The notes under the pieces were generated by a model. The model searched no databases and had not been told where the DNA came from. It saw only the letters and a program-made list of their open reading frames with translations. From Metellina segmentata (Eukaryota; Arthropoda; Arachnida; Araneae; Tetragnathidae): a DNA stretch of 64,000 nucleotides. A program made the position numbers and the translations under genes. The DNA lies in assembly GCA_947359465.1 (NCBI GenBank), contig OX375874.1:101931441-101995440 (forward strand), given 5' to 3'. This document shows, one piece after another, positions 21,501 to 36,200 of the stretch. Each line of letters begins with the position of its first letter. The stretch's first letter is position 1.

Positions 21501-24074
21501 TAAATAAATGCCAATAAATTAATTTTAAAACATTTTAGATCAAAATTTAAAAATCGGACTGGACACATTAATTGTTGGATTATTTTTATTTTATTTATTT
21601 TGAGGGAATTGTTTACACATATACTTTGTGATTGACCTTGAATCGGAACATCGTTTCTGGAGAATTCCCCACGGAAAAAGAAGAGATCACTACAGTATCT
21701 CATGTTAGTAAAGTCTGTACATCTAAAGGAAATGTACCCCAGACGGTTTTGAGACAAAGTATTCATATTTTAACATCAACACAAAATAAACTAAACCAGC
21801 AATTAAATGCACAGAAAATTAATTTATTTTAAAACAACATAACACAAAAATTCAAAATTCTGTTAAGAAAACAGAAATAATAAGAAATTATATAGCACCA
21901 AACTTACATTAAGGAACATTCAATACGATCGAAAAGAAAAATAGTATTTTGAGAAAATAAACAATATCAAAAGTAAATCGGGTAGGAAACAAATAAAAAA
22001 TTAGATAGACCTAAATGTAGTTAACACAAATATTTGTTTCTTAAACATCAAAATTCTTTTCAGAAACATGTACCAAATAGTGTTTATGTTAATACAAGAA
22101 ATCATATGTTTTGTGTGTATTAGACATTTGGCCTGTTACTAGATCAAACTAAATCGTACAGCATTTGAAAGTAACGTATTTGATGACTTTTACGCAAAAA
22201 AACTAAGCATGTCATACACTATATCAAATCTATGCTATCATTGTGTTGTGCTATCAAAACGCATGGGTATTCATGTATGTTATAAATATAGTGATTCATT
22301 GTTGAATACAAATATTCAAAGCAAATTAGATTGAGATTTATTTTATGCGTTCCATTATTCATCAACTTTGGCAAAACATTTTATTGTAAAGTTTGTTAGA
22401 ATTTTAAACTAAAAAGTTTTACAAACTTTATAAGATTAGATGCCTTAGGAAAAAAATCAAATTTTTTCTTTAGATAAACCTATTTATTTTTTTTGCAACA
22501 AAATGAATTAATGCTATATTTCACACAAAAGCATATTGAGCAATGTATAATTCCTCAAAAATTGAAATAAAAATCTTAAATTTATATCACATAAAATACT
22601 TTTAAAATCCTTGAAGTAGTATTTCTATTGATTCCATTTGGTTCATTAAGTTCCTCTTTCTCATGTTTCAGGGGAAAAAAATCAATGTTAACTTTAAATT
22701 CTTTAATATTTGCTACATCAAACATGTTTGCGGTTCGGTAATAGTACATTTTACTGAAAATGAACGACAAACCAATTTTCTTTTCTTGAATGCAATCATT
22801 TTTACAAAAATAATACTGCATTGGTGCAGCAGTGATCATTAACTCACAATAAAGTAAATCAGTTCCTCTGTGAAATAATGTAACTTTCAACAAACAAACT
22901 AACTGTCCACTACGGCTTAGTTTTCATAAAAATCAGTGTCTAAGATTATCAAATTAATTCGAGAAAAAATGCATAAGAAAATCTTGTTCAAAAGACTTAA
23001 AAACATGTATAAAAAATAAACAAACATTTGAAATTCTTGCTTAACATAATTTTGACAATATCAACTTTCTTTTGAGGGTTAACCACAATGACCTTATACA
23101 ATTAGCATTGGAATTTACAATTCTTAGTATGGGCCTCAAAGGGAACTTTACTTTTGAGCCTTTCATCATTGTAATCTAAAATATTCCACACTTAAAATGT
23201 CTCGAAACATAGGTATATAAAAACATTCAACCATTCCTTTAACCAATATTTTGCATTTTCATAACACATTGCTTGAAATTCAAACAAGTCCTCTGCAGAA
23301 GAGCTTCCAAAAAAGTTTTTTTTTTTTTTTATAAATTTAATAACTCAACAATTTTAACAATATTTCACTTAAAAAAATTTGTAAAAGTTACAAAAATCTT
23401 GAATAATTTTTTTAAATTTTAGATGTTTGTAATGGTTTTTAAAACTGATTTCAATTGTAGCTGTATCGAAGTTCAAACATCACAAGTTTTAAAAATGGCC
23501 GAGAATCAGAGTGATCACTCAAGTGCCTTTTTAAATATAAATTAAATATTTTAAACCATTACGAAAATTCACATGACTTTTTTCTTTTAAAAATTGCATT
23601 ATGGGAAGGAAATATGCATCTGTCACAATAAAATCTCAGTATTGTTGCCTGTAATCATCTAAATTTTACAGAATGCTTTACCTACTTAAACAAAACAAAA
23701 TTTGATGCTGTCTCCTGTATTCACGATTTATAGTAAAGCAGCACCATGTTGGTAATTCTAATTTAAATAAATAATTTCACTTAAAAAATTAACAATAACG
23801 CAAATAAAACTAATTCAGTGCTTTATTATCTTAAAATACTTCAAATGAAGTATAATTGATATACTGATGGTTCCATAAAATTCAAAACAAGAGAAAAATA
23901 TCACATTCACTCTAAACAGGAAAAATATACAACAAAACATCATATACACTACAACAGAGAGAAAGAACAAGTGCAGCAATAAAATAAATAACTATAATAT
24001 TTACATTTATACAGGATCGAAAAGGAAAAACATCTTATTTTGTTCGATTGATAAATGTACAATATCACATTAAA
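21500..24074. other. AT-rich stretch downstream of the ASB13-like stop
   Basis: About 2.6 kb of AT-rich DNA without a convincing coding exon or recognised transposon. The part nearest 24.07 kb should include the 3' UTR of the ASB13-like gene, since several AATAAA-like words occur on the minus strand. Nothing else is supported. Confidence 0.4.
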
Positions 24075-24205
24075 TCACTCTTTGTGCATTAAATAAAGTA
24101 ATAAGGATTGCGGAACATCCAAGTCTTTCAAAAATTTCAACTTATGGCTACCAAGGAACGTACGGATCTTGCGACGACAAATATCCTTCAGAATAGGTGG
24201 ATGAC
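24075..24205 (-). CDS. ASB13: ASB13-like exon 6 (SOCS box and stop)
   Basis: The last coding exon: acceptor aaacag, 131 nt, ending in TGA at 24077-24075. It encodes HPPILKDICRRKIRTFLG and then LDVPQSLLLYLMHKE, a SOCS box whose L240 and C244 match the LxxxC BC-box pattern. The stop is followed on the minus strand by AT-rich DNA that probably holds the 3' UTR; I could not fix a polyadenylation site. Confidence 0.9.
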
Positions 24206-27200
24206 CTGTTTGTTAAACGAATATATTTATATTAAAAAACAATCAAATACAAAACCTGAAAATAATAATTTTGCCTTACAAAATTAAAGCAATTAATTTT
24301 TTTATTCTAAATAAAATACCATATCAACGCTAACAATTTATCTATCAATTAAGCCTAACACTACTTTTTTATTTATAAATTAACAGCACAATAAACTGAC
24401 ACTAAAACAGCAATTTTGAGAGTCCTAAGAAAGAATTATAACAATTATCAAAACATTAAACTAAACTAATTTTGAGGGATAAATGCAACAATCAAATTCT
24501 TGATGCACAACTAGATGACGAAACAAAACACAAACTTGCCAACATTTTCACACAGTTGTCTTGTTGCACTGAATCTGCTTTTCACGTTCAAGCATTTTCT
24601 AGGCTGTTTATTTCATATTTTATAATATGCCAAAAGCACCAAAGAGCAAATTCCAACCCACCCTTACACTTTCAATATACTATCAGGTTTTATTATGTGC
24701 AATTCAATTTTATCCAAACCATGAAACTATTATAAACCCATTCTTTGGAAAACAATGCTTTGGATGCTGCCAATAAATGTTAGATTAATTACGTAACATA
24801 TCACGAAATTACTCTCTCTCAATACATGATATATTACAATGTATAACGATAATAGGAAGTAATTTCTATGAATTTACTTTTTCTCAAACCAAACTGGGAT
24901 TTATTTTTCACGGAAATTAATTCAATGTAATTGAACTTCCATTTTCTCTTGAAAAATGTTTCGCAGTAAATAAAAGTTAAGGAACTCCTCTTTCATAACC
25001 TTCATTCTGATACATTAAGTCGTTTATTAGAAAATTCTTTTTAAAGATCTAATATTTCCAGCTGAATGTATGTACAAATTATACATGGAATAAAGAACTA
25101 AAAATGAAATGTAGTGTCAAAATGCAAGAAGTTGTTTTTAATTAGTTTTGTAACATTATTGTATGTATTCAAAATTGTGAAAGAAAATTGAGCTTATTTT
25201 CTGTTTAAAGCATTTCTTTTATTCATTGTCATGTCATATAATTATGTACTGCACAGGTCATGTGTTTAAACTTATACTGATGAATTATATTGATTAAATA
25301 TAAATATTGATGACATGGTATGTGATTTGTAGTATTTGATGTGAATCCTCATGTATTAATTTCTTGTTAAAAGGATGATAAAAATATTATAACTATAAGT
25401 GAAGAAATTGATTGTTTGTCCTTCATTTTGAAAATAAAGCCTCTGAATTAATTTTTATACTGATTATACCAATAACAAAGCATTATTATTAGCATTTTAA
25501 AAAGGAAAATGGGACATGTGCATTAAATTGTAAGTTATAAAATAAAAAATTTAATAATTTCATTTCGGCAGTTGCATTTTATAAGCTGTGGTATAGTATA
25601 AGACTTTAAAAAAGCAAGCGATTTTTAAATTACTTAAATTCTGAATATTTTGTTGATTTAAACACGGGAATATATCCGTAGACAGTAAGGATATAAACAA
25701 ATGTGTAATATAATAATCGCGGAGATTGTTGGCCTACTTCCATCACGTCACAAGAGTCGTGGTATGGCCTTTTGTTATAGGATGCGTTGACTTAACTAGG
25801 CAAAAGATTACTCCATTCTGGTTAAGAAAAGCTAAAAAACTCATATCTCAAAATTTTAAAAGTCAAACTTAGTGTGTTTCACTTGTAAGCTGATTATATG
25901 TTTATAATATATTAAATTGATAAAAGAATTGCTTAAAAATTAGGATTTCCGAATGGAAGAAATTTATCTTGAAAAACATTTGTTTTCAATACATGTTTAT
26001 CTTTTAGAAAAGGATTTTTTGCTTCTCTATGGAATTGACTTTATTAGATATTTATCACTTCAGAGCATTACAGATTTGAGGCCTCATTATTTACCCGAAC
26101 ACATTTCTCTCACCTATACACCAGAAAAGTTTTTTTTGGCTTTTCTTTCTTTCTTTAAAGTTCTTTTAAAATATTCTTCAAGGGTAGGTAAGAAATAGAT
26201 TTTATACTAGCATATAACATGTAATAAGACAAATGTTAGTGAAATAAAGAGATTTGTATGATGCATGTCACTCAATTTGATATATTTGGTTTGTTTCACG
26301 CATAAAAGTTTGTTTAACACTGGTTTATATTTATATTCTAACTAAATATTAGAAACATAATGAATAAAGTATAATTTAAATGTGATGATATAAAAATGTG
26401 TGTGTTGTGTAACATACATAAACAAACTTAATTCAGACAAAAAATATCAATAGCTGATTGACACTAATAAATCCAATACAATCTAGAGCATCAAATACCA
26501 CAATTGATTGACTCGAATATAACTAATATGAAGATGGATTCAAAGCCAATATGAACGATCATGCCCAGTACAATTTAAAAACCATTAATGAATATCGAGT
26601 TTTGAAAATTAGTGATAACTACCATAATATTTATAATTTTACAGTCATAATATTTATTATTTTATTTTTATTTTCAAGGGCTAAGGTTTAAGTTCAAATA
26701 AATGTTTTAGGAAAATGCAACATCCACAAGGAGCTATTCTCTTGCATTTTTGATGATTTATATGATAGAAATATTTCTACACCAGAAACACCAAAGTTTT
26801 GCAAATATTTACATTTTTATATAAAGAAAAATATTTCTTGTTGCTTTCACCGCAATTGCTGTCATTTCAAAAATGTGTACGGAAAAATAATTTTTGTCGA
26901 ATTTTTCTTATTTTATAATTTTGTTCTCCATAAATTTGTCAAATTGTTAATCGATTTTAAAGTAGAGAAATTCCTTACACTTTTTTTTCAACATCCCTTA
27001 TCATGTAGTCAAAGTTATAAACTCAACCTGAATATGCGATCATTGTGATTCACCTATAATTTATGACAGCAAGTAGCTATTTCCTACTTATAAATATTAC
27101 TCTACATTAGCCTTTTACGCATTGAAAACTTTTTTTTAAATGTTGTAATACTGAACTAGTACACAATTTAAGTCCTGCAAGCATGGCCAGCAAAGAAAAA

Positions 27201-30200
27201 TAATAAAGACTGGTACTGAGGTTCAAGTCAAAAACTTTGCAAACCCTTATGTCCAGACCAGGGGAACCCAGGTCCAAAGTCAGAATGCTACTACTAAATG
27301 GATCATATGATGAATGAAGTAAAGATCAATATTCAATTCAGATAATTAAACTAAAAGACAACTGAACTGTTAAGGATGAAATGGCAGACGTCCTTTACCT
27401 GAATGATACACTAGGAGATCATAAATCCGACCTTCAGCTTGAGGAAGAAGGTCGATGGGTAGTTTATTCTGGTTGTTACTTGCATACACATTAGCCCCGT
27501 ATTCAATTAGTACTTGTGCTACTTCGGAATAGCCTTCTTTTGCAGCAATGTGCAGGGCCGTCTCATGAATTTTTGCTGCATTCACCAAAGCACCTAGGGA
27601 TCAAAAGATTGTAGATGTTCTAAAATTTGTAATAGCTAAGAAATAATTAGATCAGTTTCCTAAACTATTTTTGGTTCAATGCCCTTCCAATCGAGGCAGT
27701 TTTCTTCGGCATTCCCTCTGGAAAACTCTATCACAATAATAAACTGCAAGTAGAGGGATAAGATGACTTAACATGAGATACTCCAGTATATTTACTGTAT
27801 GGTGTCGTCATCTACAGGAAGTTTTATGAACTATTAGCTAGGGAGACTAGAGTCGTTGTAAACATAACCCTCCAATGCAAGCCGACCCTACGTGAGTAAC
27901 AGCCTATAGTGGCATGTTGCTTTTAGGAGTTTGGAAGACTTGCTTTTGACTGGTCTTTAAATGTATACCGTAAGTTGTTTTAAAAAATCTTGGTCTTGTT
28001 ACATAAACAGCTTTGATATTCATGTGTAGTTGTTTGTCAATATGAATGCACAATATGAGACACTATATCATATTAAGAAACCACGGAGTCTCATATTAGG
28101 CAACCTTTTCCCAAAACAGATTTTTTGAAAATTTTCATAAAAGATTTTTTTGCATACATTTGGAATGTATTTTACCAAAAAATCCATTGACATTTCAAAA
28201 CAAATTTATTGACCAAGTTGAAAAACAAAAAGATGTCTGCTAAACTTTTCATTAGACAGTCACCAATGCAATTTTTTAAAAAGTATCTTAGACTAGGTCA
28301 CTTTCCTCAAATTGAGTATTTTTTATTTCACTGAAGTAATGTAGCTGTGTGTGTAATTTTAGAATTTCAAAAAGCTAGTTTGGAAACAAAACTTCAAGCT
28401 GAAACTATATTTTTTAAATGTAACAAAAATTGCACCTAAACAGACTAATTTTTACATAATATTATAGATATCTATCGAATCAGCAAAATTAAAAATAACC
28501 ATTAAGGACCCTGGTATTGTGCTATCAATTTGTCTGAAGGCTCTATTTTCGTCAGCATCCTTAGATCTCCAGTCAATTATTTGCAGTCGATTCCTCGTTG
28601 CAGTGAGGTCTAGTTACCACACTAAACCCATGTTCAACAAAACAGGAAGATGAAAATGCAATCAAAAATTCAAGTTGAAAGTATGCACCAATACATGCAT
28701 ACTAATACTCGCTAGTCGATCTCGACTTCAGATAGATAAGTCGTAACTTGCATTTTACAACACATAATTCTTGCAATCACCAGTGAGTATGTCTATATGG
28801 TCAAATGGATAAGTGTTTATAACAATAAATTAAAACATTTTTGGATGACAAACATCTTTTAGCACCTATCTCACTCTTGTTTCTACTTCTCCAAACGCCA
28901 GCATTGCTCACCATGATTCCTTCAACACTCTTTTAGGAAATTATGATTAAGATAATAAAAATGTACTAATACAGGGTTATTCAAAAAGATGGACCCAATT
29001 TAATTAATTTATATTTCACGAAATATAAATTGGATATGAATAGTCTACATACCGAAGGAAAGAGGAAGTTCTAAAGTTCATAACCTCTGTGTTAAAAAAC
29101 TTTGAAACTTCCCCTTTTCATTAGTATGTAGACTGTTCATGTCCAATTTATACTTCATTAAATACAAATTAATTAAATTGGGTCCATCTTTTTGAATAAA
29201 CCTGTATTATAATTACACCTATTTCTAAACGAATATTTTACAAGATAATATTAATCATTTCATGGTAAAAACGTGAGTTTATTTGCAAAAAGTAATTTAA
29301 TAAGCAATTGTACTGTTTTAGTTGATAATCGCCTTGGTCAAGGTCTAATAGCTTAGACCAAGTCCAAAAGGTCATGCTGTACAGCAACCCACTCCTGATC
29401 ATAAAGTAGTTTCCCAAACTCCAATACATTCTAGAATGTGAGGAGTTGCTGGAGGGTCATTCCACGTCAAATGAGCAAAAATCAGAAAAAAAACCTGTGG
29501 CCGTATGGTAAAAGATTTTTATGAAATTTGGTACAGGGTTTAGTTTATGCATAAATAGCAATATCCAAAATATTTAGGCTCAAAATTAAATATTTTCGAA
29601 GTTTGAGGCATTTTAAGGACTTAACTTGGAAGAGCGATCGTAAGATTGATTAAAGTTGCATGTTTTAAGTTCTGTTTCTCAAAAACTACTTAATGTAGAC
29701 AAACATGTTTTACATTTTTACAATCTGTACAAAAAAAAAATTTGCACTTGGGCAACAACAATTTTAAACATTATATTTAATCTAAAATTTAGTTGCAAAA
29801 AATGGAAAATTGTCGGTTTTGACAGAATTAAAAACATTTCTATGGGCTAAAGAAATTTTAAGACATTGTTGAATTTCATGCCGGTTACAGTGCTAGGTAT
29901 GATAATATTACTGATAGAGTTTGGAAGTTGCATTTAAATTCTTTCATCTTTAAAATAGCTAACGAAATTAACAAAATGACAATTTTCTACTCTAAATAGG
30001 CATAAGAAATCAAATGAATAGGCATAAGAAAGTTCATAACCTCTGTGTTAAAAAACTTTGAAACTTCCCCTTTTCATTAGTATGTAGACTGTTCATGTCC
30101 AATTTATACTTCATTAAATACAAATTAATTAAATTGGGTCCATCTTTTTGAATAAACCTGTATTATAATTACACCTATTTCTAAACGAATATTTTACAAG

Positions 30201-33200
30201 ATAATATTAATCATTTCATGGTAAAAACGTGAGTTTATTTGCAAAAAGTAATTTAATAAGCAATTGTACTGTTTTAGTTGATAATCGCCTTGGTCAAGGT
30301 CTAATAGCTTAGACCAAGTCCAAAAGGTCATGCTGTACAGCAACCCACTCATGATCATAAAGTAGCTTCCCAAACTCCAATACATTCTAGAATGTGAGGA
30401 GTTGCTGGAGGGTCATTCCACGTCAAATGAGCAAAAATCAGAAAAAAAACCTGTGGCCGTATGGTAAAAGATTTTTATGAAATTTGGTACAGGGTTTAGT
30501 TTATGCATAAATAGCAATATCCAAAATATTTAGGCTCAAAATTAAATATTTTCGAAGTTTGAGGCATTTTAAGGACTTAACTTGGAAGAGCGATCGTAAG
30601 ATTGATTAAAGTTGCATGTTTTAAGTTCTGTTTCTCAAAAACTACTTAATGTAGACAAACATGTTTTACATTTTTACAATCTGTACAAAAAAAAAATTTG
30701 CACTTGGGCAACAACAATTTTAAACATTATATTTAATCTAAAATTTAGTTGCAAAAAATGGAAAATTGTCGGTTTTGACAGAATTAAAAACATTTCTATG
30801 GGCTAAAGAAATTTTAAGACATTGTTGAATTTCATGCCGGTTACAGTGCTAGGTATGATAATATTACTGATAGAGTTTGGAAGTTGCATTTAAATTCTTT
30901 CATCTTTAAAATAGCTAACGAAATTAACAAAATGACAATTTTCTACTCTAAATAGGCATAAGAAATCAAATGAATAGGCATAAGAAAGTTCATAACCTCT
31001 GTGTTAAAAAACTTTGAAACTTCCCCTTTTCATTAGTATGTAGACTGTTCATGTCCAATTTATACTTCATTAAATACAAATTAATTAAATTGGGTCCATC
31101 TTTTTGAATAAACCTGTATTATAATTACACCTATTTCTAAACGAATATTTTACAAGATAATATTAATCATTTCATGGTAAAAACGTGAGTTTATTTGCAA
31201 AAAGTAATTTAATAAGCAATTGTACTGTTTTAGTTGATAATCGCCTTGGTCAAGGTCTAATAGCTTAGACCAAGTCCAAAAGGTCATGCTGTACAGCAAC
31301 CCACTCCTGATCATAAAGTAGCTTCCCAAACTCCAATACATTCTAGAATGTGAGGAGTTGCTGGAGGGTCATTCCACGTCAAATGAGCAAAAATCAGAAA
31401 AAAAACCTGTGGCCGTATGGTAAAAAACTACTTAATGTAGACAAACATGTTTTACATTTTTACAATCTGTACAAAAAAAAAATTTCACTTGGGCAACAAC
31501 AATTTTAAACATTATATTTAATCTAAAATTTAGTTGCAAAAAATGGAAAATTGTCGGTTTTGACAGAATTAAAAACATTTCTATGGGCTAAAGAAATTTT
31601 AAGACATTGTTGAATTTCATGCCGGTTACAGTGCTAGGTATGATAATATTACTGATAGAGTTTGGAAGTTGCATTTAAATTCTTTCATCTTTAAAATAGC
31701 TAACGAAAATAACAAAATGACAATTTTCTACTCTAAATAGGCATAAGAAATCAAATGAATAGGCATAAGAAAGTTCATAACCTCTGTGTTAAAAAACTTT
31801 GAAACTTCCCCTTTTCATTAGTATGTAGACTGTTCATGTCCAATTTATACTTCATTAAATACAAATTAATTAAATTGGGTCCATCTTTTTGAATAAACCT
31901 GTATTATAATTACACCTATTTCTAAACGAATATTTTACAAGATAATATTAATCATTTCATGGTAAAAACGTGAGTTTATTTGCAAAAAGTAATTTAATAA
32001 GCAATTGTACTGTTTTAGTTGATAATCGCCTTGGTCAAGGTCTAATAGCTTAGACCAAGTCCAAAAGGTCATGCTGTACAGCAACCCACTCCTGATCATA
32101 AAGTAGCTTCCCAAACTCCAATACATTCTAGAATGTGAGGAGTTGCTGGAGGGTCATTCCACGTCAAATGAGCAAAAATCAGAAAAAAAACCTGTGGCCG
32201 TATGGTAAAAGATTTTTATGAAATTTGGTACAGGGTTTAGTTTATGCATAAATAGCAATATCCAAAATATTTAGGCTCAAAATTAAATATTTTCGAAGTT
32301 TGAGGCATTTTAAGGACTTAACTTGGAAGAGCGATCGTAAGATTGATTAAAGTTGCATGTTTTAAGTTCTGTTTCTCAAAAACTACTTAATGTAGACAAA
32401 CATGTTTTACATTTTTACAATCTGTACAAAAAAAAAAATTTTCACTTGGGCAACAACAATTTTAAACATTATATTTAATCTAAAATTTAGTTGCAAAAAA
32501 TGGAAAATTGTCGGTTTTGACAGAATTAAAAACATTTCTATGGGCTAAAGAAATTTTAAGACATTGTTGAATTTCATGCCGGTTACAGTGCTAGGTATGA
32601 TAATATTACTGATAGAGTTTGGAAGTTGCATTTAAATTCTTTCATCTTTAAAATAGCTAACGAAAATAACAAAATGACAATTTTCTACTCTAAATAGGCA
32701 TAAGAAATCAAATGAATAGGCATAAGAAAGTTCATAACCTCTGTGTTAAAAAACTTTGAAACTTCCCCTTTTCATTAGTATGTAGACTGTTCATGTCCAA
32801 TTTATACTTCATTAAATACAAATTAATTAAATTGGGTCCATCTTTTTGAATAAACCTGTATTATAATTACACCTATTTCTAAACGAATATTTTACAAGAT
32901 AATATTAATCATTTCATGGTAAAAACGTGAGTTTATTTGCAAAAAGTAATTTAATAAGCAATTGTACTGTTTTAGTTGATAATCGCCTTGGTCAAGGTCT
33001 AATAGCTTAGACCAAGTCCAAAAGGTCATGCTGTACAGCAACCCACTCCTGATCATAAAGTAGCTTCCCAAACTCTAATACATTCTAGAATGTGAGGAGT
33101 TGCTGGAGGGTCATTCCACGTCAAATGAGCAAAAATCAGAAAAAAAACCTGTGGCCGTATGGTAAAAGATTTTTATGAAATTTGGTACAGGGTTTAGTTT

Positions 33201-36200
33201 ATGCATAAATAGCAATATCCAAAATATTTAGGCTCAAAATTAAATATTTTCGAAGTTTGAGGCATTTTAAGGACTTAACTTGGAAGAGCGATCGTAAGAT
33301 TGATTAAAGTTGCATGTTTTAAGTTCTGTTTCTCAAAAACTACTTAATGTAGACAAACATGTTTTACATTTTTACAATCTGTACAAAAAAAAAAATTTTC
33401 ACTTGGGCAACAACAATTTTAAACATTATATTTAATCTAAAATTTAGTTGCAAAAAATGGAAAATTGTCGGTTTTGACAGAATTAAAAACATTTCTATGG
33501 GCTAAAGAAATTTTAAGACATTGTTGAATTTCATGCCGGTTACAGTGCTAGGTATGATAATATTACTGATAGAGTTTGGAAGTTGCATTTAAATTCTTTC
33601 ATCTTTAAAATAGCTAACGAAAATAACAAAATGACAATTTTCTACTCTAAATAGGCATAAGAAATCAAATGAAGGAAAGCTCTGATAAAACCGACATTTC
33701 ACAGGAATACAATTTAATACGTTTATTACTTGTAAAAAAAAATTGGGGGATTGTAATCTGAGTCCTAAAGCAACAATAATAAAATCTAAATCACAACATT
33801 TGCTTCCCAGTCTATGTATATTACGAGAACTTCAATGATAACAGGGAAATTAAATACAGGTTATGAAACCATAAATCAACAAAGAAACAACAAATCATTT
33901 TAAATTTAAAAGTGAATTATAAAATCAGAAAAAATCAGTGTCAAAACAAGCTTAAAAATTAAAAGATATTATGACTTTTAACTAATTATCTTTCCAAATT
34001 CACGAAGTGGTAAAACTCAAATATGTTAAATTTTGCATCTTCTATAATTTAAACACAGGTTTTTTCTTTTGTGCTGTGGAATTAAAAAAAAAATTCTTTA
34101 CTATTTTTGCTGGTGATTGTGGTAAATATGAAATAGGGATGCGACATCGATGTATTTAACATCAATGTTTTTGTAACATCGATGTTTATACCTGTTGATG
34201 GTTATACCTGTCAATGTTTAATTTTTTAATGAAAAAGGTACCGTTATAAAAATTTTAAAAATAACCAAGTAGCATAATTTTTATAAAATGAAGGGTCTGA
34301 AAGTTGGAATGCGACTTGGATGTCAATGTTTTCAAAACATTGATGTTTTATAAAAAACATCGATGTATTTTAGCCGATGTTGCATCACTAGGTGCTAAAC
34401 CAGTTTTAAGAAATGGGTAAAAAAGTTTAAATATACTGAATTTTAAAAACATCGATGTTTAGAGGGTGATGTATTATCAACATCGATGTTTTGCTGTCGA
34501 TGTCACATCCCTAATATGAAACACAAATCTGAGACGTACAATTGGAAATAGGAATGTAGCAATGATAGTTACGCGTTCCCGAAATGGCTGTGGTCACTGA
34601 TGTAACACACTTCTGAAATGCCATAGAACATGCGCCTGTGTTTGAAAGCTTTCGATTCAGCAAAACATTATCAGTATAGCAAACCAAGCACATTTATAAA
34701 CATAATTCATTCAATAGTGTTTATTTATTCTATTATCTGTCCTTGAATGTAATAGCATCTCTTTCAATTGCGGAAAGGAATGTCTTACTGACGTGTACCC
34801 CTAACCCCCAAAAATATCAAATTTTCCATAAAAAGGTGGTTTTGACATTTCCTGTATAATCTAAATTTATTCATCACTTTTATTCCACTACAAAAGTGTT
34901 CCATCATTTATTTTCATAGGTTGAATAAAATAATATCAACACAGTGAAAATATCTATTTTTTGAGATTTTACATTCCTAATTAAAAACATTGTCTTCAAT
35001 CAATGTTGAATTAAAGTCTTCTTCTCTTCAACAGAGTGTTCTTACTACTCTATACTTCAAAAAAACTAATTTTAAAATCATGACACCCTACATTTACAAT
35101 TTGCTTAGTTTGACATTTTATTCGGCTTAAATTTTCCCTTCCTTATAATAGATAACTTATGACACCCACATATCACTTACCAGAATTAAATCTTGGTTGA
35201 ATCATTATAAAACAAGATGGTATTATATTTGAAACCTCAGATTCAGTAATATCTGCACAAAAGCTGTATTTCATTTATATGCATTTGTTTGTACATAAAT
35301 CAAATGTAGTGTTATTGAGTGTATTTGATTTATAACAACATTTGTAAAAGCAGATAAACTGAAACCTGACTTATTGTCGGCGTAAAGCAGAAATTCAATA
35401 ACTGACATATTTTTTTTGGAAATATGTTTCTTGACATTAAATGTTTGTCTTTCATTGTGAAAAACACATTATTGAACTCACTGTAATACCTTTGAACAAA
35501 AATATGTCACTACCAAAATGCTCATAACCTTTATTTTTGTCTTAAAATCGATTGGTTTGCCTTTAAATGGCTTTACTGTAAATATTTCGTCAGTTAATGA
35601 GCTTCTGTACAAAGCCAGCATTATTTTACAAAAATATATATGGAAGTTCAAACATCTGCAGAAGATTTATTAATAAGCAACTGTGTATTTCAATTAATAT
35701 TAAGAAGTTATACCTGCTTGTAAAAGTAGCTTTACACACGCTGGATGATTCATGATAGTAGCAGCATGGAGTGGTGTTCCAAAATGACAATCATTAGCAT
35801 TCAGGCGAGCACCAGCTCGAATTAAAAGGGCTGTGCAATCCATACTACCTACAGAAATTGGTAGAGATTCATAACCAACACAACTTGGAACAAAAAAATC
35901 AACAAAATATTTTAAAATACTGTAAAGATGCTTAAGTTTTGATATCATTCATTACAATACTCAAAGGGAAAAAGGAGAAAGGTTTTAATTCCGTAGAACC
36001 TCAGAAGTATAAAAATGCTTTGGGTGATAAAGTTATTGGTAAAAAAAAATTCCAACTTTCTACTTAGGCAGCAAATTTAATATTTTAAGGGTACTGTCTT
36101 CAACATTACACTGCTTAATGAGTAAAAGTTTCTTTTTTTAAATAAAATTTAAAAATAAATAAAATTCCAATTTTCGACTTAGGCAGCAAACTTAATATTT

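Noticed and set aside
22582..22893. 103 aa minus-strand frame downstream of the ASB13-like stop
   Set aside because: No family motif; likely chance in AT-rich 3' flanking DNA.
25953..26198. 81 aa plus-strand frame in intron 5 of the ASB13-like gene
   Set aside because: AT-rich composition, no domain, no splice or poly-A context; chance frame.
29238..32126. 63-64 aa frames repeated in the tandem array
   Set aside because: They recur only because the 956 bp unit recurs; they have no motif and no splice or start context.
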